Origin: Cohnella sp. GbtcB17
GTDB lineage: Bacteria; Bacillota; Bacilli; Paenibacillales; Paenibacillaceae
Assembly: GCF_019091135.1 (NCBI RefSeq)
Contig: NZ_JAGXJW010000003.1
Coordinates: forward strand, 100,564-164,563
Direction of reading: 5' to 3'
Length of the DNA stretch: 64,000 nt
The position numbers were made by a program, and so were the translations under genes. This document shows positions 41,127 through 51,345 of the stretch, in pieces. How positions within the stretch are numbered: position 1 is the stretch's first letter; every line of letters begins with the position of its first letter. The notes below the pieces were generated by a model. It searched no databases and had not been told where the DNA came from. It saw only the letters and a list, made by a program, of their open reading frames with translations.

Positions 41127-42014
41127 TCATCCTTTCACGGCACCTACGGTGAGTCCGCCTACGAAGTATTTCTGCAAGAAGGGATAGATCATGACGATCG
41201 GCACGGTCGTGATGGTGATCGTCGCCATCTTGATGACTTCCGGCGTGAGGATGGCGCCGGATTGCTCCAGCCTGGCCGCCTGGGTGGGGTCGGTCGACTG
41301 GATTTGCGTTTCCATCAATATTTTGACGAGCACGCCCTGCAGCGTCGAGAGCTCCTGGGAACCTGAAGTATACATGTACGTATCGAACCAGGTCGTCCAC
41401 TGGGCGACGCCGATCATGAGCGCGATCGTGGCCAGTACGGGCGTCGACATCGGCAGGATGATGCTGCGCAGCGTCCTTAGTTCGGAAGCCCCGTCGATTC
41501 TCGCCGATTCGGCCAGAGACGGAGGCAGATCCTCGAAAAACTGGCGCATGACCATGACGTTCCAGACGCCGATCGCACCCGGGATGATGTAGACGAGAAA
41601 GTTATTGTACAGGTGCAGGTCCCGAATCAGCATGAACTCCGGGATCAACCCGCCCGAGAAGTACATCGTGATGATGAAGAAAAACAGGATCCATCGTCTG
41701 AAGATGAGCTCCCGATTGGAGAGCAGGTAAGCCAGGATCGCCGTGCAGACGACGCCGACGATCGTACCGAGCAGCGTACGGGCGATGCTGACGTAAGTCG
41801 AATGCACCAGGTTGCTTTCGTTAAAAATCGCGCGGTACGCTTCCAGCGAAAACTTCCGCGGCCAGAAGTAGATGCTGCCTCTCATGGCGTCCCTGCCTTC
41901 GTTGAAGGACACGACGAAGATATTCCAGAACGGATAGGCGGCGAGAAATCCGATCAACAGCAAGATGAAGCCGTTGACGATATAAAACAACCGTTCTCCT
42001 GATGTCACTCTCAT
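41127..42014 (-). CDS. Carbohydrate ABC permease, LplC-type
   Basis: 295 residues with six membrane helices. The EAA-loop motif is ESARIDGASELRTLRSIILP (about residues 177-196), a standard ABC-permease signature for MalG-type permeases. The N-terminus (GFILLLIGFLAAYPFWNIFV) is the first helix. It starts 30 bases after the LplB gene and works with it as a heterodimer. Confidence 0.94.
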   Translation of the reverse strand: MRVTSGERLFYIVNGFILLLIGFLAAYPFWNIFVVSFNEGRDAMRGSIYFWPRKFSLEAYRAIFNESNLVHSTYVSIARTLLGTIVGVVCTAILAYLLSNRELIFRRWILFFFIITMYFSGGLIPEFMLIRDLHLYNNFLVYIIPGAIGVWNVMVMRQFFEDLPPSLAESARIDGASELRTLRSIILPMSTPVLATIALMIGVAQWTTWFDTYMYTSGSQELSTLQGVLVKILMETQIQSTDPTQAARLEQSGAILTPEVIKMATITITTVPIVMIYPFLQKYFVGGLTVGAVKG

Positions 42015-42044
42015 CCAGGTTCCCCCATTGCTTTTAGACAGCGC

Positions 42045-42953
42045 CTAGAAGATGCCCGTCTTTAAAAATCTTCTGCAAAAGTAATTGCAGAGCACGATCA
42101 GCGCCAGGCCCACGACGCTCTTGAACAGGCCGACGGCCGCTCCGTAGGAGTATGCCGCTTGCTGCAGACCGTATTTCAGAACGTAGGTGTCGAGCACTTC
42201 GGAATGCTTCATGTTCATCGGATTTTGAAGGAAAAGCTGCTGGTCGAGGCCGGCGTTCAGGATATAGCCGAGCCCGAAGGTAAAGAGCAGAATGATCGTC
42301 GGCAGGATCGAGGGCAGCGTGATGTACAGAATCTGCCTGAACTTGCCCGCGCCGTCCATCATGGCGGATTCGTACAGCTGCTTGTCGATGGAAGCGATCG
42401 CCGCAATATAGATGATCGAATTCCAGCCGATGTTTTTCCATACGCTCAGGCTGGTGATTAGCGGCCAGAAGTGATCCGCTTCTCCCAGGAAGTTGATCGG
42501 CTTGTCGATCAGGTGCAGCCGGAGCAATAGAGAGTTCAGCGGCGCAAGCTCGTCGATGGAAAAGATCGTCATCGCCATGCCCGCCACGACGACCCACGAG
42601 ATGAAGTGCGGCAGGTAAGAGACGGTTTGAATGACCTTCTTGTACGCCGCGTTCCTGACTTCGCAGATCATGATCGCGAACGCGATCGCCGCCACCGTGG
42701 AGAACACCAGGCCTAACGAACTGATGACGACCGTGTTGCGCAAGACGAAGGAGAAGTCGGGACTGTTAAAAAACGTCTTGAAGTACTTGAGACCGACCCA
42801 ATCTCCGCCGAACGGCGTTCGATAGGAAAATTCACGGAAGGCGAGCAGTGAACCGTACATCGGTCCGTATTTAAAAATCACCATGAACAAGAGAAAGGGT
42901 ACCAGCAAGAGCAGGTGGACTCTTTGTCTTTTCATCTTCCTTAGGACGCTCAA
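42045..42953 (-). CDS. Carbohydrate ABC permease, LplB-type
   Basis: 302 residues with six membrane helices starting LLLLVPFLLFMVIFKYGPMY. The EAA loop is YESAMMDGAGKFRQILYITL (about 210-229), followed by LPSILPTIILLFTFGLGYIL. First gene of the transporter operon; a candidate promoter with TTGCCG (43145-43150, minus) and TATAGA (43120-43125, 19-base spacer) is in the gap after the YesM terminator. Confidence 0.94.
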   Translation of the reverse strand: MSVLRKMKRQRVHLLLLVPFLLFMVIFKYGPMYGSLLAFREFSYRTPFGGDWVGLKYFKTFFNSPDFSFVLRNTVVISSLGLVFSTVAAIAFAIMICEVRNAAYKKVIQTVSYLPHFISWVVVAGMAMTIFSIDELAPLNSLLLRLHLIDKPINFLGEADHFWPLITSLSVWKNIGWNSIIYIAAIASIDKQLYESAMMDGAGKFRQILYITLPSILPTIILLFTFGLGYILNAGLDQQLFLQNPMNMKHSEVLDTYVLKYGLQQAAYSYGAAVGLFKSVVGLALIVLCNYFCRRFLKTGIF

Positions 42954-43177
42954 CGAACTCCTCCCCTATCCCCGTTGTATCCCGGCCTCGCGTTCGCTTG
43001 CCGGCTTGCATACTTCAATTATGGTGGGCGGCCGCTTGGACTTCAATTTAAGGATTCATCGAACTCTATTGCGATTCGCATTCGTTTCTTCAATCCAAAA
43101 TGCATAAATATAAACATAATCTATAGAAACAAAACTCTCTTTTTCGGCAAAATCCTACAAAGGACAAACGAGCAAAA

Positions 43178-43226
43178 AGCAGACTTCCCGAACATGGCCT
43201 ATATCGCGCCACGATGGGAGTCTGCT
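43178..43226 (-). terminator. Terminator after the YesM-like kinase gene
   Basis: AGCAGACTTCCC (43178-43189) pairs with GGGAGTCTGCT (43216-43226), followed on the minus strand by TTTTTGC. It separates the two-component genes from the transporter operon. The rest of the 42954-43250 gap holds the transporter promoter region. Confidence 0.75.
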
Positions 43227-43250
43227 GCGGAAGCTGCGCTATAAGATTGT

Positions 43251-44987
43251 TCAGTGCTGCGCATCGACGGAAAATTGAAGCTCGACGACCGTGCCGGGGT
43301 TGCCGGGATAGACGCGAATGCTGGCGCTCCTGTAGAAGAGGCGGAGGCGCATAAACGTGTTCGTGACGCCGTACCCGACCCTGTTGTCCGGCACTTCCCC
43401 GCGATTGAGCCGCTCGATATATTCGATAAAGCTATCCTTGACCCCCATGCCGTCGTCGCGGATCGTGATCGCGAAGCGCTCCTCCGTTTTGCGGATATCC
43501 ACGACGATATGGATGATTTTCCCGTGGATGCGGCCGTGGACGATGCTGTTCTCGACGAACGGCTGGATCGTCATCTTGCTGATCGGCAGCTCTTCGAACG
43601 CGGGGTCCACGCGCACGTCCAGCCGGATCTGATCGCTGTGGCACAGGTTCTGCAGCGCGACGTAGTACTCGATCAGCTTGATCTCGGAGCCGATCGGGAT
43701 AATGTCCCGGCCCTGGCTCAACACGATCTTGTAAAAGTCGCTCAGCAGGTCGATGATCGTGACGATTTTATTTTCGTTTTTGCCGAAGGCGATCCACCGG
43801 ACAGCCGACAACAGGTTATACAGAAAATGCGGGTTCATCTGCATCTGCAAATATTTGATCTCGCTCTCTACCTTTTGCCGTTCCGTCTTCGTGATGTTTT
43901 CGGTCAGTCCTTCGATCCGAAGCGCCATGCTGCACAGCGTCTGATCGAGCGCGGCTACCTCGCGGATCCGGTTCGTGCCCGGCACGATATGCCGCTCGCC
44001 TTTTTCGACCGCCTTGATCTTATGCACCAGCTTCTCGATGCTTTGGGAGAATCGCTTGGAGAACAGGATCGCCAGCACGACGCCGATTAAAATGAAAAAG
44101 CACGTGCACAGCAACACATAATTGCCGATAGACCGCTTTTCCTTCTCCAGCTTATAGGCGTCGTAGAGAATGACCGACGTCAACGCATTGTTGACGGTAC
44201 CGTGATACGTATAATAAAAGTCTTTTCCCTGCTTGATCTTCGCGAAGGTTTGCGCCGTTTGCGCGTTGCTTTCCACGTCGTCCAGCGTTTTTTTGTTGAT
44301 CCATACGCTCGGGTTCGAGCTGAAGATGATGTCCCCTTCGCTCAGCAGGTAGATCAAGTACTTCGCGTCGCCGTCCGCTTTATACAGACTGCTGAGTCTG
44401 TCTTGATTCAATTCGATGGCCAGCACGCCGCCCGGCCGGTTGATATTGATGTATTTGAGCAATACGATCTTCGTGCCCGCGCCGTCCTCGTCGAACGTGA
44501 CCCAGACGTCTTTGCCGCGGGCGTCGATCGCCTTTTTCATCAGGTCCTGCCGGCTGAAGCTCTCGATGCTCCTTACGTTTTTGCCGTCCGTGATGAGGTC
44601 CGGATCGATTTTATAGAGGGCGATGCTTTTAATATCGTTGTTCGTCGTCACGTAGTTTTCAAAAAGATTGTTGATGTCGATAAACTGCTGGAAAAGCGCA
44701 TAATCGACGTTGCCTGATCTTTTGCCCAAAAAAAGTCTGGCGATCGTGCTGTCGGAGTAAAGGTTTCGGGCGGTGAGCTCGCAGTTTTTCATGATATTCT
44801 CGATGCCGTTCAGCGCCTGCGAAGTGGCGTAGCGCATGAATTCCTCGTTCTGGCTGTTCAGCGTCCGGTTCAATCTGCCGGAGATGATCGAGCTGATCGT
44901 GACGGAGCATACGAGGACGATCACGATATTGATGGCCAGCAGGATGTGAAAAAATTTAAAATCCATTTTTCTTAATGCGAGCTCCAT
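43251..44987 (-). CDS. YesM-like sensor histidine kinase
   Basis: 578 residues. First membrane helix at 13-35, extracellular sensory domain to about 285, second helix (LLCTCFFILIGVVLAILFS, about 290-308), HAMP linker, then His kinase domain with the phospho-acceptor in QMNPHFLYNLLSAVRW (about 390) and ATP-binding VENSIVHGRIHGK, RDDGMGVKD and GYGVTNTFMRL. These pairs sense sugars or peptides outside the cell and activate neighbouring ABC transporter genes. It is 35 bases downstream of the response-regulator gene. Confidence 0.95.
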   Translation of the reverse strand: MELALRKMDFKFFHILLAINIVIVLVCSVTISSIISGRLNRTLNSQNEEFMRYATSQALNGIENIMKNCELTARNLYSDSTIARLFLGKRSGNVDYALFQQFIDINNLFENYVTTNNDIKSIALYKIDPDLITDGKNVRSIESFSRQDLMKKAIDARGKDVWVTFDEDGAGTKIVLLKYININRPGGVLAIELNQDRLSSLYKADGDAKYLIYLLSEGDIIFSSNPSVWINKKTLDDVESNAQTAQTFAKIKQGKDFYYTYHGTVNNALTSVILYDAYKLEKEKRSIGNYVLLCTCFFILIGVVLAILFSKRFSQSIEKLVHKIKAVEKGERHIVPGTNRIREVAALDQTLCSMALRIEGLTENITKTERQKVESEIKYLQMQMNPHFLYNLLSAVRWIAFGKNENKIVTIIDLLSDFYKIVLSQGRDIIPIGSEIKLIEYYVALQNLCHSDQIRLDVRVDPAFEELPISKMTIQPFVENSIVHGRIHGKIIHIVVDIRKTEERFAITIRDDGMGVKDSFIEYIERLNRGEVPDNRVGYGVTNTFMRLRLFYRSASIRVYPGNPGTVVELQFSVDAQH

Positions 44988-45022
44988 TCTCCCTCATCAC
45001 CCTCTATGCGCCGTGCCGTTCG

Positions 45023-46633
45023 TTACATATGCTTGTTCCGGTATTCCCCGGGCGTCATTTGAACGTAGTTTTTAAAGACGATGTTAAAGTAGGTGCTGTT
45101 CTCGTAGCCGACCTTCTCGCCTACCTCGTGGATTTTGTAACGCGTTTCCTTGAGCAGCTCCTTGGCCTTGCCGATCCGCAGGCGGGTCAGGTATTCCTGA
45201 ATGCTGATCTCCATCTTCTCCTTGAACAGGATCCGAAGGTAGTTCGGACTCAAATAGACGCGGTCGGACAGATAGGTCAGCGTGATCGGCTCCCGGTACT
45301 CGCGATTCAGGATGTCTAATATTTCTTTGATGATGTAGTCGTCTTTATTAAGCCTTTTCCGGCCCATATAAGAGGATACGGAGACCAGGATTTTGCTCGT
45401 ATACACGATCATATCGGGTATCGTCTTGGCATTAATGATGTTTTTGAAAATGTCGATCTCGTTTTCGGCGATTTTTTCGAAGCTCTCGTCCATGCCCGTC
45501 ATCCGCTTGGACAGATTGGAGAACAGATAAATAAACAAGCTTTGCACGTAGTCGATATTTTTATTCGGTTCGACGAGCATGCACTGAATGAGACGGTTGG
45601 TCTCTTCCTCGTTGCTGTCTCCCTCGCATACCCGGTCGATCATTTGCGAGATGGCCGCCTTCGGATTCAGCGGCTCCGACCCGGACGAAGCGGCGGCCGC
45701 TTCCTTGTCGTCCGCATAATAGACGATTCGCCCGTAGCCCAGCTCGACCCTTTTTCTCGCTGCCGTCCGCGCTTGCTTGTAAGCCAGGTGCAGCTCGTCC
45801 AGATTGGCGAACAGATCGCTGACGCCGATGATGTACTTGTAGCTGTTTTCCTTGGACAAGCGTTCGATTTCCGCCTCGATCTCCCCGACTGCCTTGGCGC
45901 TCTCTTCGTCTCCGTTGACCAGCGTATGAAGGAGCGCGATGACGCCTTTGCCCGACTTCTTCAGAAAGATCGCGTTTTTAAAACGCTGGGCGCTCTCGAG
46001 TCCGTACAAAATGACGTTCAAAATGTTGGCATTTTCAAAAATGTCCGCATCCTCGCCGAAGTCGAACTCGATCAGGGCAAGCCTGTACATGCCGATCATT
46101 CTCAGCTTCAAGTCGTTCGCCTGCACGTAGATCGACCGGGAATCGTCGGCGCTTCGGCCCGACACGATCAGCTCTTCCAGAAACCTGGATTGCAGGTAGC
46201 GCAGGTTGTTGTTGAATTGCTCGATCATCTTGTTGTTCTCGACATGGGAGAGCTTCTCGTCGACGAGGATCGAGGTCGTCTTCTTGATGAGCGCGGTCAG
46301 CTCCTCCTGCTTGAGCGGCTTGATCAAGTAGCTGAACGCCCTGACCTCCATCGCTTCCTGCATGAGGCTGACGTCCTCATGCCCGCTGGAGAAGATGATC
46401 TTCACCTGCGGGCAAAATTGAATGATCTGCTTGGCCATCTCGATCCCGCTCATGCCGGGCATTTTAACGTCGCTAATAATAATATCGGGCATGAGCGCGC
46501 GCGCCTTTTCCAATCCGTCCAGCCCGTTGAACGCGGTCTCCACCTGCCGAATGCCAAGGATGTCCCAATTCATGTAGTTTTGCAAAGCATTCCGCTCAAA
46601 ATCGTTGTCTTCGACGATCAGCAGTTTAATCAT
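45023..46633 (-). CDS. YesN-like response regulator with AraC DNA-binding domain
   Basis: 536 residues. Receiver domain at 1-120 with phospho-acceptor Asp in IIISDVKMPGMSG (about residue 54) and conserved FSSGHED and YLIKPLK. A long central region (about 130-430) is typical of YesN proteins. The C-terminal AraC domain has LTYLSDRVYLSPNYLRILFK and KIHEVGEKVGYENSTYFN motifs. It should bind DNA upstream of the LplB operon. Gene order regulator-kinase is conserved in this family. Confidence 0.95.
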   Translation of the reverse strand: MIKLLIVEDNDFERNALQNYMNWDILGIRQVETAFNGLDGLEKARALMPDIIISDVKMPGMSGIEMAKQIIQFCPQVKIIFSSGHEDVSLMQEAMEVRAFSYLIKPLKQEELTALIKKTTSILVDEKLSHVENNKMIEQFNNNLRYLQSRFLEELIVSGRSADDSRSIYVQANDLKLRMIGMYRLALIEFDFGEDADIFENANILNVILYGLESAQRFKNAIFLKKSGKGVIALLHTLVNGDEESAKAVGEIEAEIERLSKENSYKYIIGVSDLFANLDELHLAYKQARTAARKRVELGYGRIVYYADDKEAAAASSGSEPLNPKAAISQMIDRVCEGDSNEEETNRLIQCMLVEPNKNIDYVQSLFIYLFSNLSKRMTGMDESFEKIAENEIDIFKNIINAKTIPDMIVYTSKILVSVSSYMGRKRLNKDDYIIKEILDILNREYREPITLTYLSDRVYLSPNYLRILFKEKMEISIQEYLTRLRIGKAKELLKETRYKIHEVGEKVGYENSTYFNIVFKNYVQMTPGEYRNKHM

Positions 46634-46750
46634 GGGCCCCGATTCCTTTTCGTTTGTCGTTCAATCGTTATGCCATTAAATATAACAAACAAATTTAAAA
46701 GGGATATAAAAATAATCGGAGGCCGGGACGTTCGAGCGTACCGGGCCGGG

Positions 46751-48436
46751 CTAGAAGCTAATCCGAAGGTCGACCTTGCTCAGCATCTCTTTGATTCGTC
46801 CCAATTCGAAGGCGGAGGCAGGCACCTCTCCAGGCGCATAACGGCGGTCCTCGTTAAAGTAGCCGAAGTACAAGTTTTTAAAGATGGCCTGCAGCTCCTC
46901 CAGCTCGAACAGCTTGACGATCCGCACCACGCCGTCGACCTCGATATGCACGTCGGCCGCGACGTCGATCCGGCAGTCGATTCGTTCCGAGAACGGCGTT
47001 TTTTCCGGCTGCCCGCCGATCCAGAACGCGCCTTCTGCCGGCTGTCCGTCCTTGGCTACGTGCACGGTCAGGTTCGACTTGAAGGCTTCGTTTTCGAACG
47101 GCTTGTTCCGGAAGTACACGGGATTCGTCATCGCGACGTTGCCTGCGCCGTCATAAACCTTCGCGAGCACGAAGCTGTCCCCGTCGACGCTCAGCGTTTC
47201 GATCGCTTCAAAACGGGCATCGTTCGCTTCGTATTCCTTCCAAACCTCGCCGCCCACGATGAGCTGAACCCGGCTTAGCGGCGCCTGATAGCAGGCGACG
47301 GCTTCGACGCGAAGGCGGAATGTCTCGCTTGCCGCGTACGGGAACACAGAGCCCGGGCCTTGGCCGTTCGCAAATAACTGGACGATCGGGCCGGTCGTGA
47401 CAATGTTTCTGCCTGCCTTGACCGCGGTGCATAAAGCGTCGATATGGAACGAATCCGCATACGCATACGTCTTAAACCGGAGATGCTTCTGCGAGAGGGC
47501 ATCGAACGTCAGATCCATCTCCGCGACGCCGGGCATGAAGTATCCCTGATTCAGCACCTCGTACCATAGCTTCTGGTAATGAACGTGATCCGCGTCGTAG
47601 CCCATAACGACCATCGCGTCGATCGATCGCGCCAGAATATCGAAGCCTAACGTCGTCGCGATATTCGTGATGAACTCGCCCTTGTGGTCCCACCAGCTCG
47701 TCGGATGCGCGGCTACCGCGACCGAGTTGTTCCCTCTTTCCTCGGCCAGCGCCTCGTACGGATACAAAATCTCGTAACTCGGCTCGTCGCCGATCTTGGT
47801 GAACAGCCAGGGATCCCAGGCACGGTCGTAATATTTGCTGAACGGGGGCTTCTGCTCGTAATTCATGAGGAACGTATGACCGTACCGGCATTTTACGATC
47901 TCGTTGCCGATGTCCATCGTAAAGTTTTCATTGTTCGAGGCTTCAAGGAGATCGCGGAATCTCTCCCGATACGGTACGTTTCCCCCTGAGAGCGGCGGCT
48001 CGCGATCTTCCAGCAGCGTCTCGGCGTCGTAAGGAGAGCCGGCAAAAAAGAAATGAAAGCCTTCGGCTTTCATGACGTCGGCGGCGCGCATAGGGTTGCA
48101 GCCGCTTCTCTCGTTCCTTGTAACGTGTGAATGCGCGTCAAACGCGTATAGGCCCAGACTTCTCGTATCGATGATCTCCTCCAGAACGAGATCCACCGCA
48201 ACGTCCTCATTCAAGACGATCACCGATTCTCGCGCCGGCACGAACAGCTTGCCTTTTTGGCATTCGATCGCATAAGCGCCCGCTTCCACTTCGAATTCAT
48301 GCCGTCCGCCGCTGTATACGGTCTCCGCTCGATCCCGGTCCGCGACCGAATCGTCCTCGCCGGTCAACGGATATAAGTCGATTTTACAAGGAATCGACTC
48401 TTTGTTTTTATCGCAGACTTGCACCTTTAATTTCAT
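46751..48436 (-). CDS. CehA/McbA-type PHP metallohydrolase
   Basis: 561 residues, no signal peptide. An N-terminal beta domain (1-110) precedes a PHP-type metal domain with DAHSHVTR (about 118-125), VAAHPTSWWDH (about 243) and YADSFHIDALCTAVKAGRNI (about 330); these are the usual metal-ligand segments of the family named for carbaryl hydrolase CehA. A C-terminal beta domain follows. The natural substrates are mostly unknown. It is 117 bases upstream of the response-regulator gene on the same strand, which is unusual company and suggests a role with the imported glycan. Confidence 0.85.
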   Translation of the reverse strand: MKLKVQVCDKNKESIPCKIDLYPLTGEDDSVADRDRAETVYSGGRHEFEVEAGAYAIECQKGKLFVPARESVIVLNEDVAVDLVLEEIIDTRSLGLYAFDAHSHVTRNERSGCNPMRAADVMKAEGFHFFFAGSPYDAETLLEDREPPLSGGNVPYRERFRDLLEASNNENFTMDIGNEIVKCRYGHTFLMNYEQKPPFSKYYDRAWDPWLFTKIGDEPSYEILYPYEALAEERGNNSVAVAAHPTSWWDHKGEFITNIATTLGFDILARSIDAMVVMGYDADHVHYQKLWYEVLNQGYFMPGVAEMDLTFDALSQKHLRFKTYAYADSFHIDALCTAVKAGRNIVTTGPIVQLFANGQGPGSVFPYAASETFRLRVEAVACYQAPLSRVQLIVGGEVWKEYEANDARFEAIETLSVDGDSFVLAKVYDGAGNVAMTNPVYFRNKPFENEAFKSNLTVHVAKDGQPAEGAFWIGGQPEKTPFSERIDCRIDVAADVHIEVDGVVRIVKLFELEELQAIFKNLYFGYFNEDRRYAPGEVPASAFELGRIKEMLSKVDLRISF

Positions 48437-48613
48437 AAATTCAATCCTCCCATACCCTGGAGCTTACATCCATTATATAAGTTGGGAGAGGGGCCACCAT
48501 TCAAATATCCATCGATGCGTATCGCTATCGTTCACTTTTTCTCGTGCCTGCATCGATAGAAATGAATATTTTCGATAAATAGCGAAAACGGCATGGACAC
48601 GGTAAATAATAGC

Positions 48614-48644
48614 TTGCAGGTTACGTAACGTCACCCGATATACT
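48614..48644 (+). promoter_or_regulatory. MerR-type promoter with 19-base spacer
   Basis: TTGCAG (48614-48619) and TATACT (48639-48644) are separated by 19 bases, the overlong spacing typical of MerR-controlled promoters. The spacer contains the dyad GGTTACGTAACGTCACC (48619-48635), which matches its own reverse complement at 14 of 17 positions. It lies 42 bases upstream of a gene whose product begins with a MerR domain, so autoregulation is likely. Confidence 0.7.
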
Positions 48645-48685
48645 TAGATTAAGCAGGATCAGCACGCCAGAAAGGAAGAAAGCCT

Positions 48686-49873
48686 TTGACCCATGAAGAG
48701 TATCTGACTACCGGCGAACTCGCCAGACGCACGGGGATCACGCTAAGAACGTTGAGATATTACGATCAGATCGGGCTCCTGTCGCCGCAAGAGCATCTGA
48801 AGGGCGACGCGCGCAAATACACGCTCCGCAACCTGGAACGCCTGCAGCGGATACAAACCTTGAAGTACGTAGGACTGCCGCTTGAAGAAATCAAAAACAT
48901 TTTACATCAGGAATCCTTATCCGAGGCGGGAATGCGCCGTTCCCTGGAAGCACAGCTTGACGTCTTGCAGAAGAAGATCGCGCATGCGGAACATCTCGCG
49001 CACGCGATTCGCGAGACGCTGGGAACGTTGGGAAACGAAACCGATTGGGCGCATATCGAAGAACTGATTCGAGCCGCCCAAACGGAAGAAAACTGGGGCG
49101 AGCAATATCGGACGTCGACGCGTCTGCAATCCCGCATTCACCTCTACGACAAATTCAGCACGAATCCGCAAGGGTGGCATCGTTGGTTGTTCGATAAGCT
49201 GGAGCAGTCTCCGGATGCCCGCATACTCGAGGTCGGCTGCGGCGACGGGACCTTCTGGCAGCGCAACGCCGACCGGATTCCGGCGGGCTGGCGCGTGACG
49301 CTGACCGACCTGTCGAACGGCATGGTCGAGGCGGCACGCTCCCGGTTAGGCAACGAGCCCCGCTTCGTGTTTTTGCCGGCCGACGTCCAGCGACTTCCCT
49401 TTCACGAGGAACAATTCGACCTCGTGCTCGCCAACAACATGCTCTACCATGTCGCCGATCTCCCGCTTGCCGTGGAGGAAATCCATCGCGTCCTAAAGCC
49501 GGGGGGCTTGCTTTGCGCTTCTACCATGAGCACGCGGCATCTGCAAGAGCTGGAGGACATAGCCGTTTCCTTCGATCCTGATCTTCGTGTCCTGGACCAA
49601 GCCATATTCAGGTTCCATTTCGACAACGGGGCGGCCTATCTCGCCCCCTATTTTACCGAGCTTCGCTTGCTCCAATATCAGGACCAGCTGCTTGTCAACG
49701 AGGCGGAACCTCTCATTGAATATATGACCTCGACACCTATGAACGCGAGAGAAAAGCTGGTCGGCCCTTCCTTGGAGTACTTCCGCGACCATGTCGAGAA
49801 GTTGTTGGAACAAGCCGGAACCTTTCGTATGACCAAAGAAAACGGAATATTCACGGGGAGGAAACGTTCATGA
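48686..49873 (+). CDS. MerR regulator fused to SAM-dependent methyltransferase
   Basis: 395 residues from TTG 48686 with AAAGGAAG upstream. Residues 6-75 are a MerR winged helix ([43 protein letters not shown] type); 80-135 is the coiled-coil dimer helix. From about residue 175 a class I methyltransferase begins with motif [13 protein letters not shown] (180-191), LTDLSNGM, and [14 protein letters not shown]. So the usual small-molecule effector domain is replaced by an enzyme. It overlaps the Nudix gene by ATGA. It may methylate the inducer or another small molecule while controlling its own transcription. Confidence 0.92.
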   Translation: MTHEEYLTTGELARRTGITLRTLRYYDQIGLLSPQEHLKGDARKYTLRNLERLQRIQTLKYVGLPLEEIKNILHQESLSEAGMRRSLEAQLDVLQKKIAHAEHLAHAIRETLGTLGNETDWAHIEELIRAAQTEENWGEQYRTSTRLQSRIHLYDKFSTNPQGWHRWLFDKLEQSPDARILEVGCGDGTFWQRNADRIPAGWRVTLTDLSNGMVEAARSRLGNEPRFVFLPADVQRLPFHEEQFDLVLANNMLYHVADLPLAVEEIHRVLKPGGLLCASTMSTRHLQELEDIAVSFDPDLRVLDQAIFRFHFDNGAAYLAPYFTELRLLQYQDQLLVNEAEPLIEYMTSTPMNAREKLVGPSLEYFRDHVEKLLEQAGTFRMTKENGIFTGRKRS

Positions 49874-50835
49874 ACGCAACGAAGCCGCATCCGCAGGTGC
49901 GAATCGTCAAGGAAGAGCTGCTGTCGGACAACTGGTATGTGTTAAAGAAGGTCACGTTCGAATACGAGAAGGGCAACGGACAATGGGAGACCCAATCCCG
50001 CGAAGTATACGACCGCGGCAACGTCGCGACGATCCTGCTCTATAACCGAAAAAAACAAACGGTCGTGTTAACGCGGCAATTTCGCATGCCGACCTACAAG
50101 AACGGGAACCGGACGGGCCTGTTAATCGAAGCCTGTGCCGGGCTGCTCGACAAGGAGACGCCGGAAAGAAGCATTCTGCGGGAGACGGAGGAAGAAACGG
50201 GATATCGCATCAAGGGCGTGCAGAAGATCGGAGAGGCCTATATGTCGCCAGGCTCCGTGACGGAAATCCTGCACTTCTTCGTCGCGGAATACGATGACGA
50301 TATGGCAATCGGTACGGGCGGCGGACTCGACGAGGAGCAGGAGAACATCGAGGTGATGGAGCTCCCTTACCGCCAAGCCTTGCAGATGGTCGAAAACGGA
50401 GAGATCCGCGACGCCAAGACGATCATGCTGCTTCAATACGCCCGGATTCATGGTCTTCTGCAGACGACGGCGGCTAAGTCGCTGCACGTTCTTATTGCCG
50501 GCCCCTACCGTTCGGGAACGAACGACGACCCTGCAAAAATACAAGAAAATATGAAGCGCATGAACGAGATCGCCTTGCAAGTGTATCAAGCCGGTCACCT
50601 GCCGGTGCTGGGAGAGTGGTACGCATTGCCTTTGATCGCTGCGGCGGGATCGCAAGCGCTCGGCGACGAGATTTTCACGCGCATCTTCCATCCCTCTTCG
50701 ATTCGCTTGTTGGACCACTGCGATGCCGTGCTCCGAGTCGGGGGCGCATCTGCGGGGGCCGATGAAATGGTTCGCATCGCAAGAGAGAAAGGGCTGCTTG
50801 TTTATGAACGATTAGAGGAGCTTCCGCATTTATAA
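49870..50835 (+). CDS. Nudix hydrolase (NudK-like) fused to DUF4406 domain
   Basis: 321 residues; ATG 49870 overlaps the preceding stop. Residues 1-195 are a Nudix domain of the GDP-mannose/ADP-ribose pyrophosphatase type: [26 protein letters not shown], and the Nudix box ending [10 protein letters not shown] (about 98-107). From about 205 a second domain ([17 protein letters not shown], then [12 protein letters not shown] and [23 protein letters not shown]) matches DUF4406, a relative of nucleoside 2-deoxyribosyltransferases. One enzyme may thus act on a nucleoside diphosphate derivative and on the resulting nucleoside. Substrates are unknown. Confidence 0.9.
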   Translation: MNATKPHPQVRIVKEELLSDNWYVLKKVTFEYEKGNGQWETQSREVYDRGNVATILLYNRKKQTVVLTRQFRMPTYKNGNRTGLLIEACAGLLDKETPERSILRETEEETGYRIKGVQKIGEAYMSPGSVTEILHFFVAEYDDDMAIGTGGGLDEEQENIEVMELPYRQALQMVENGEIRDAKTIMLLQYARIHGLLQTTAAKSLHVLIAGPYRSGTNDDPAKIQENMKRMNEIALQVYQAGHLPVLGEWYALPLIAAAGSQALGDEIFTRIFHPSSIRLLDHCDAVLRVGGASAGADEMVRIAREKGLLVYERLEELPHL

Positions 50836-51189
50836 TCCGGTGAAAGGAGCGTCCGGACCCATTCGCTGACGTCGGATTAGCCCGTCCAGCTTTTCCGACA
50901 GTCGCTGCAGGTCCGCGTTCACGATCCGGAAGGACCCGTTAAGCCGCTCTAACTCCATACGGATCTGTTCCATTTCTTCCATAATTCTTTCCAGTTGTTC
51001 GAGCGGCACCGGATGCTCCAAGAGGTCCCCCAATTCGATGATTTTCCATAGAAGATAAGCTACTTTCATCAGTTGTTCAGGCGCCTGGTACGCAAGCTCC
51101 GCATCCCTTTGTACAAGCGGCACCACATTGCTGGGTTTAGATTTCAATTCACGATGTGTCTCCTTGCCTGTTGCCGCGTTTTTTTCCAT
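50830..51189 (-). CDS. Hypothetical coiled-coil protein
   Basis: 119 residues. It is charged and largely helical, with leucine-heptad stretches ([20 protein letters not shown] and [15 protein letters not shown]) that suggest a coiled coil. No signal peptide. The stop overlaps the 3' end of the Nudix gene by six bases, tail to tail. I do not recognise a family. Confidence 0.65.
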   Translation of the reverse strand: MEKNAATGKETHRELKSKPSNVVPLVQRDAELAYQAPEQLMKVAYLLWKIIELGDLLEHPVPLEQLERIMEEMEQIRMELERLNGSFRIVNADLQRLSEKLDGLIRRQRMGPDAPFTGL

Positions 51190-51345
51190 TCTGTCTATGC
51201 TCCCTTATTGAACGCTCGGAGACCCGCCAAGCATACAGACGCGCTATCCTCCTACAATAGAGGAATGTCGAAATCTCTACCAGATACGTACAGTCATCAT
51301 GTATGACGTCGACACGAAAATGCGGGAGGCCGGACGAAAATAAAT

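Noticed and set aside
39354-41366. 670-codon open frame opposite the solute-binding protein gene
   Set aside because: Spans two minus-strand genes and a terminator, so cannot be a real gene.
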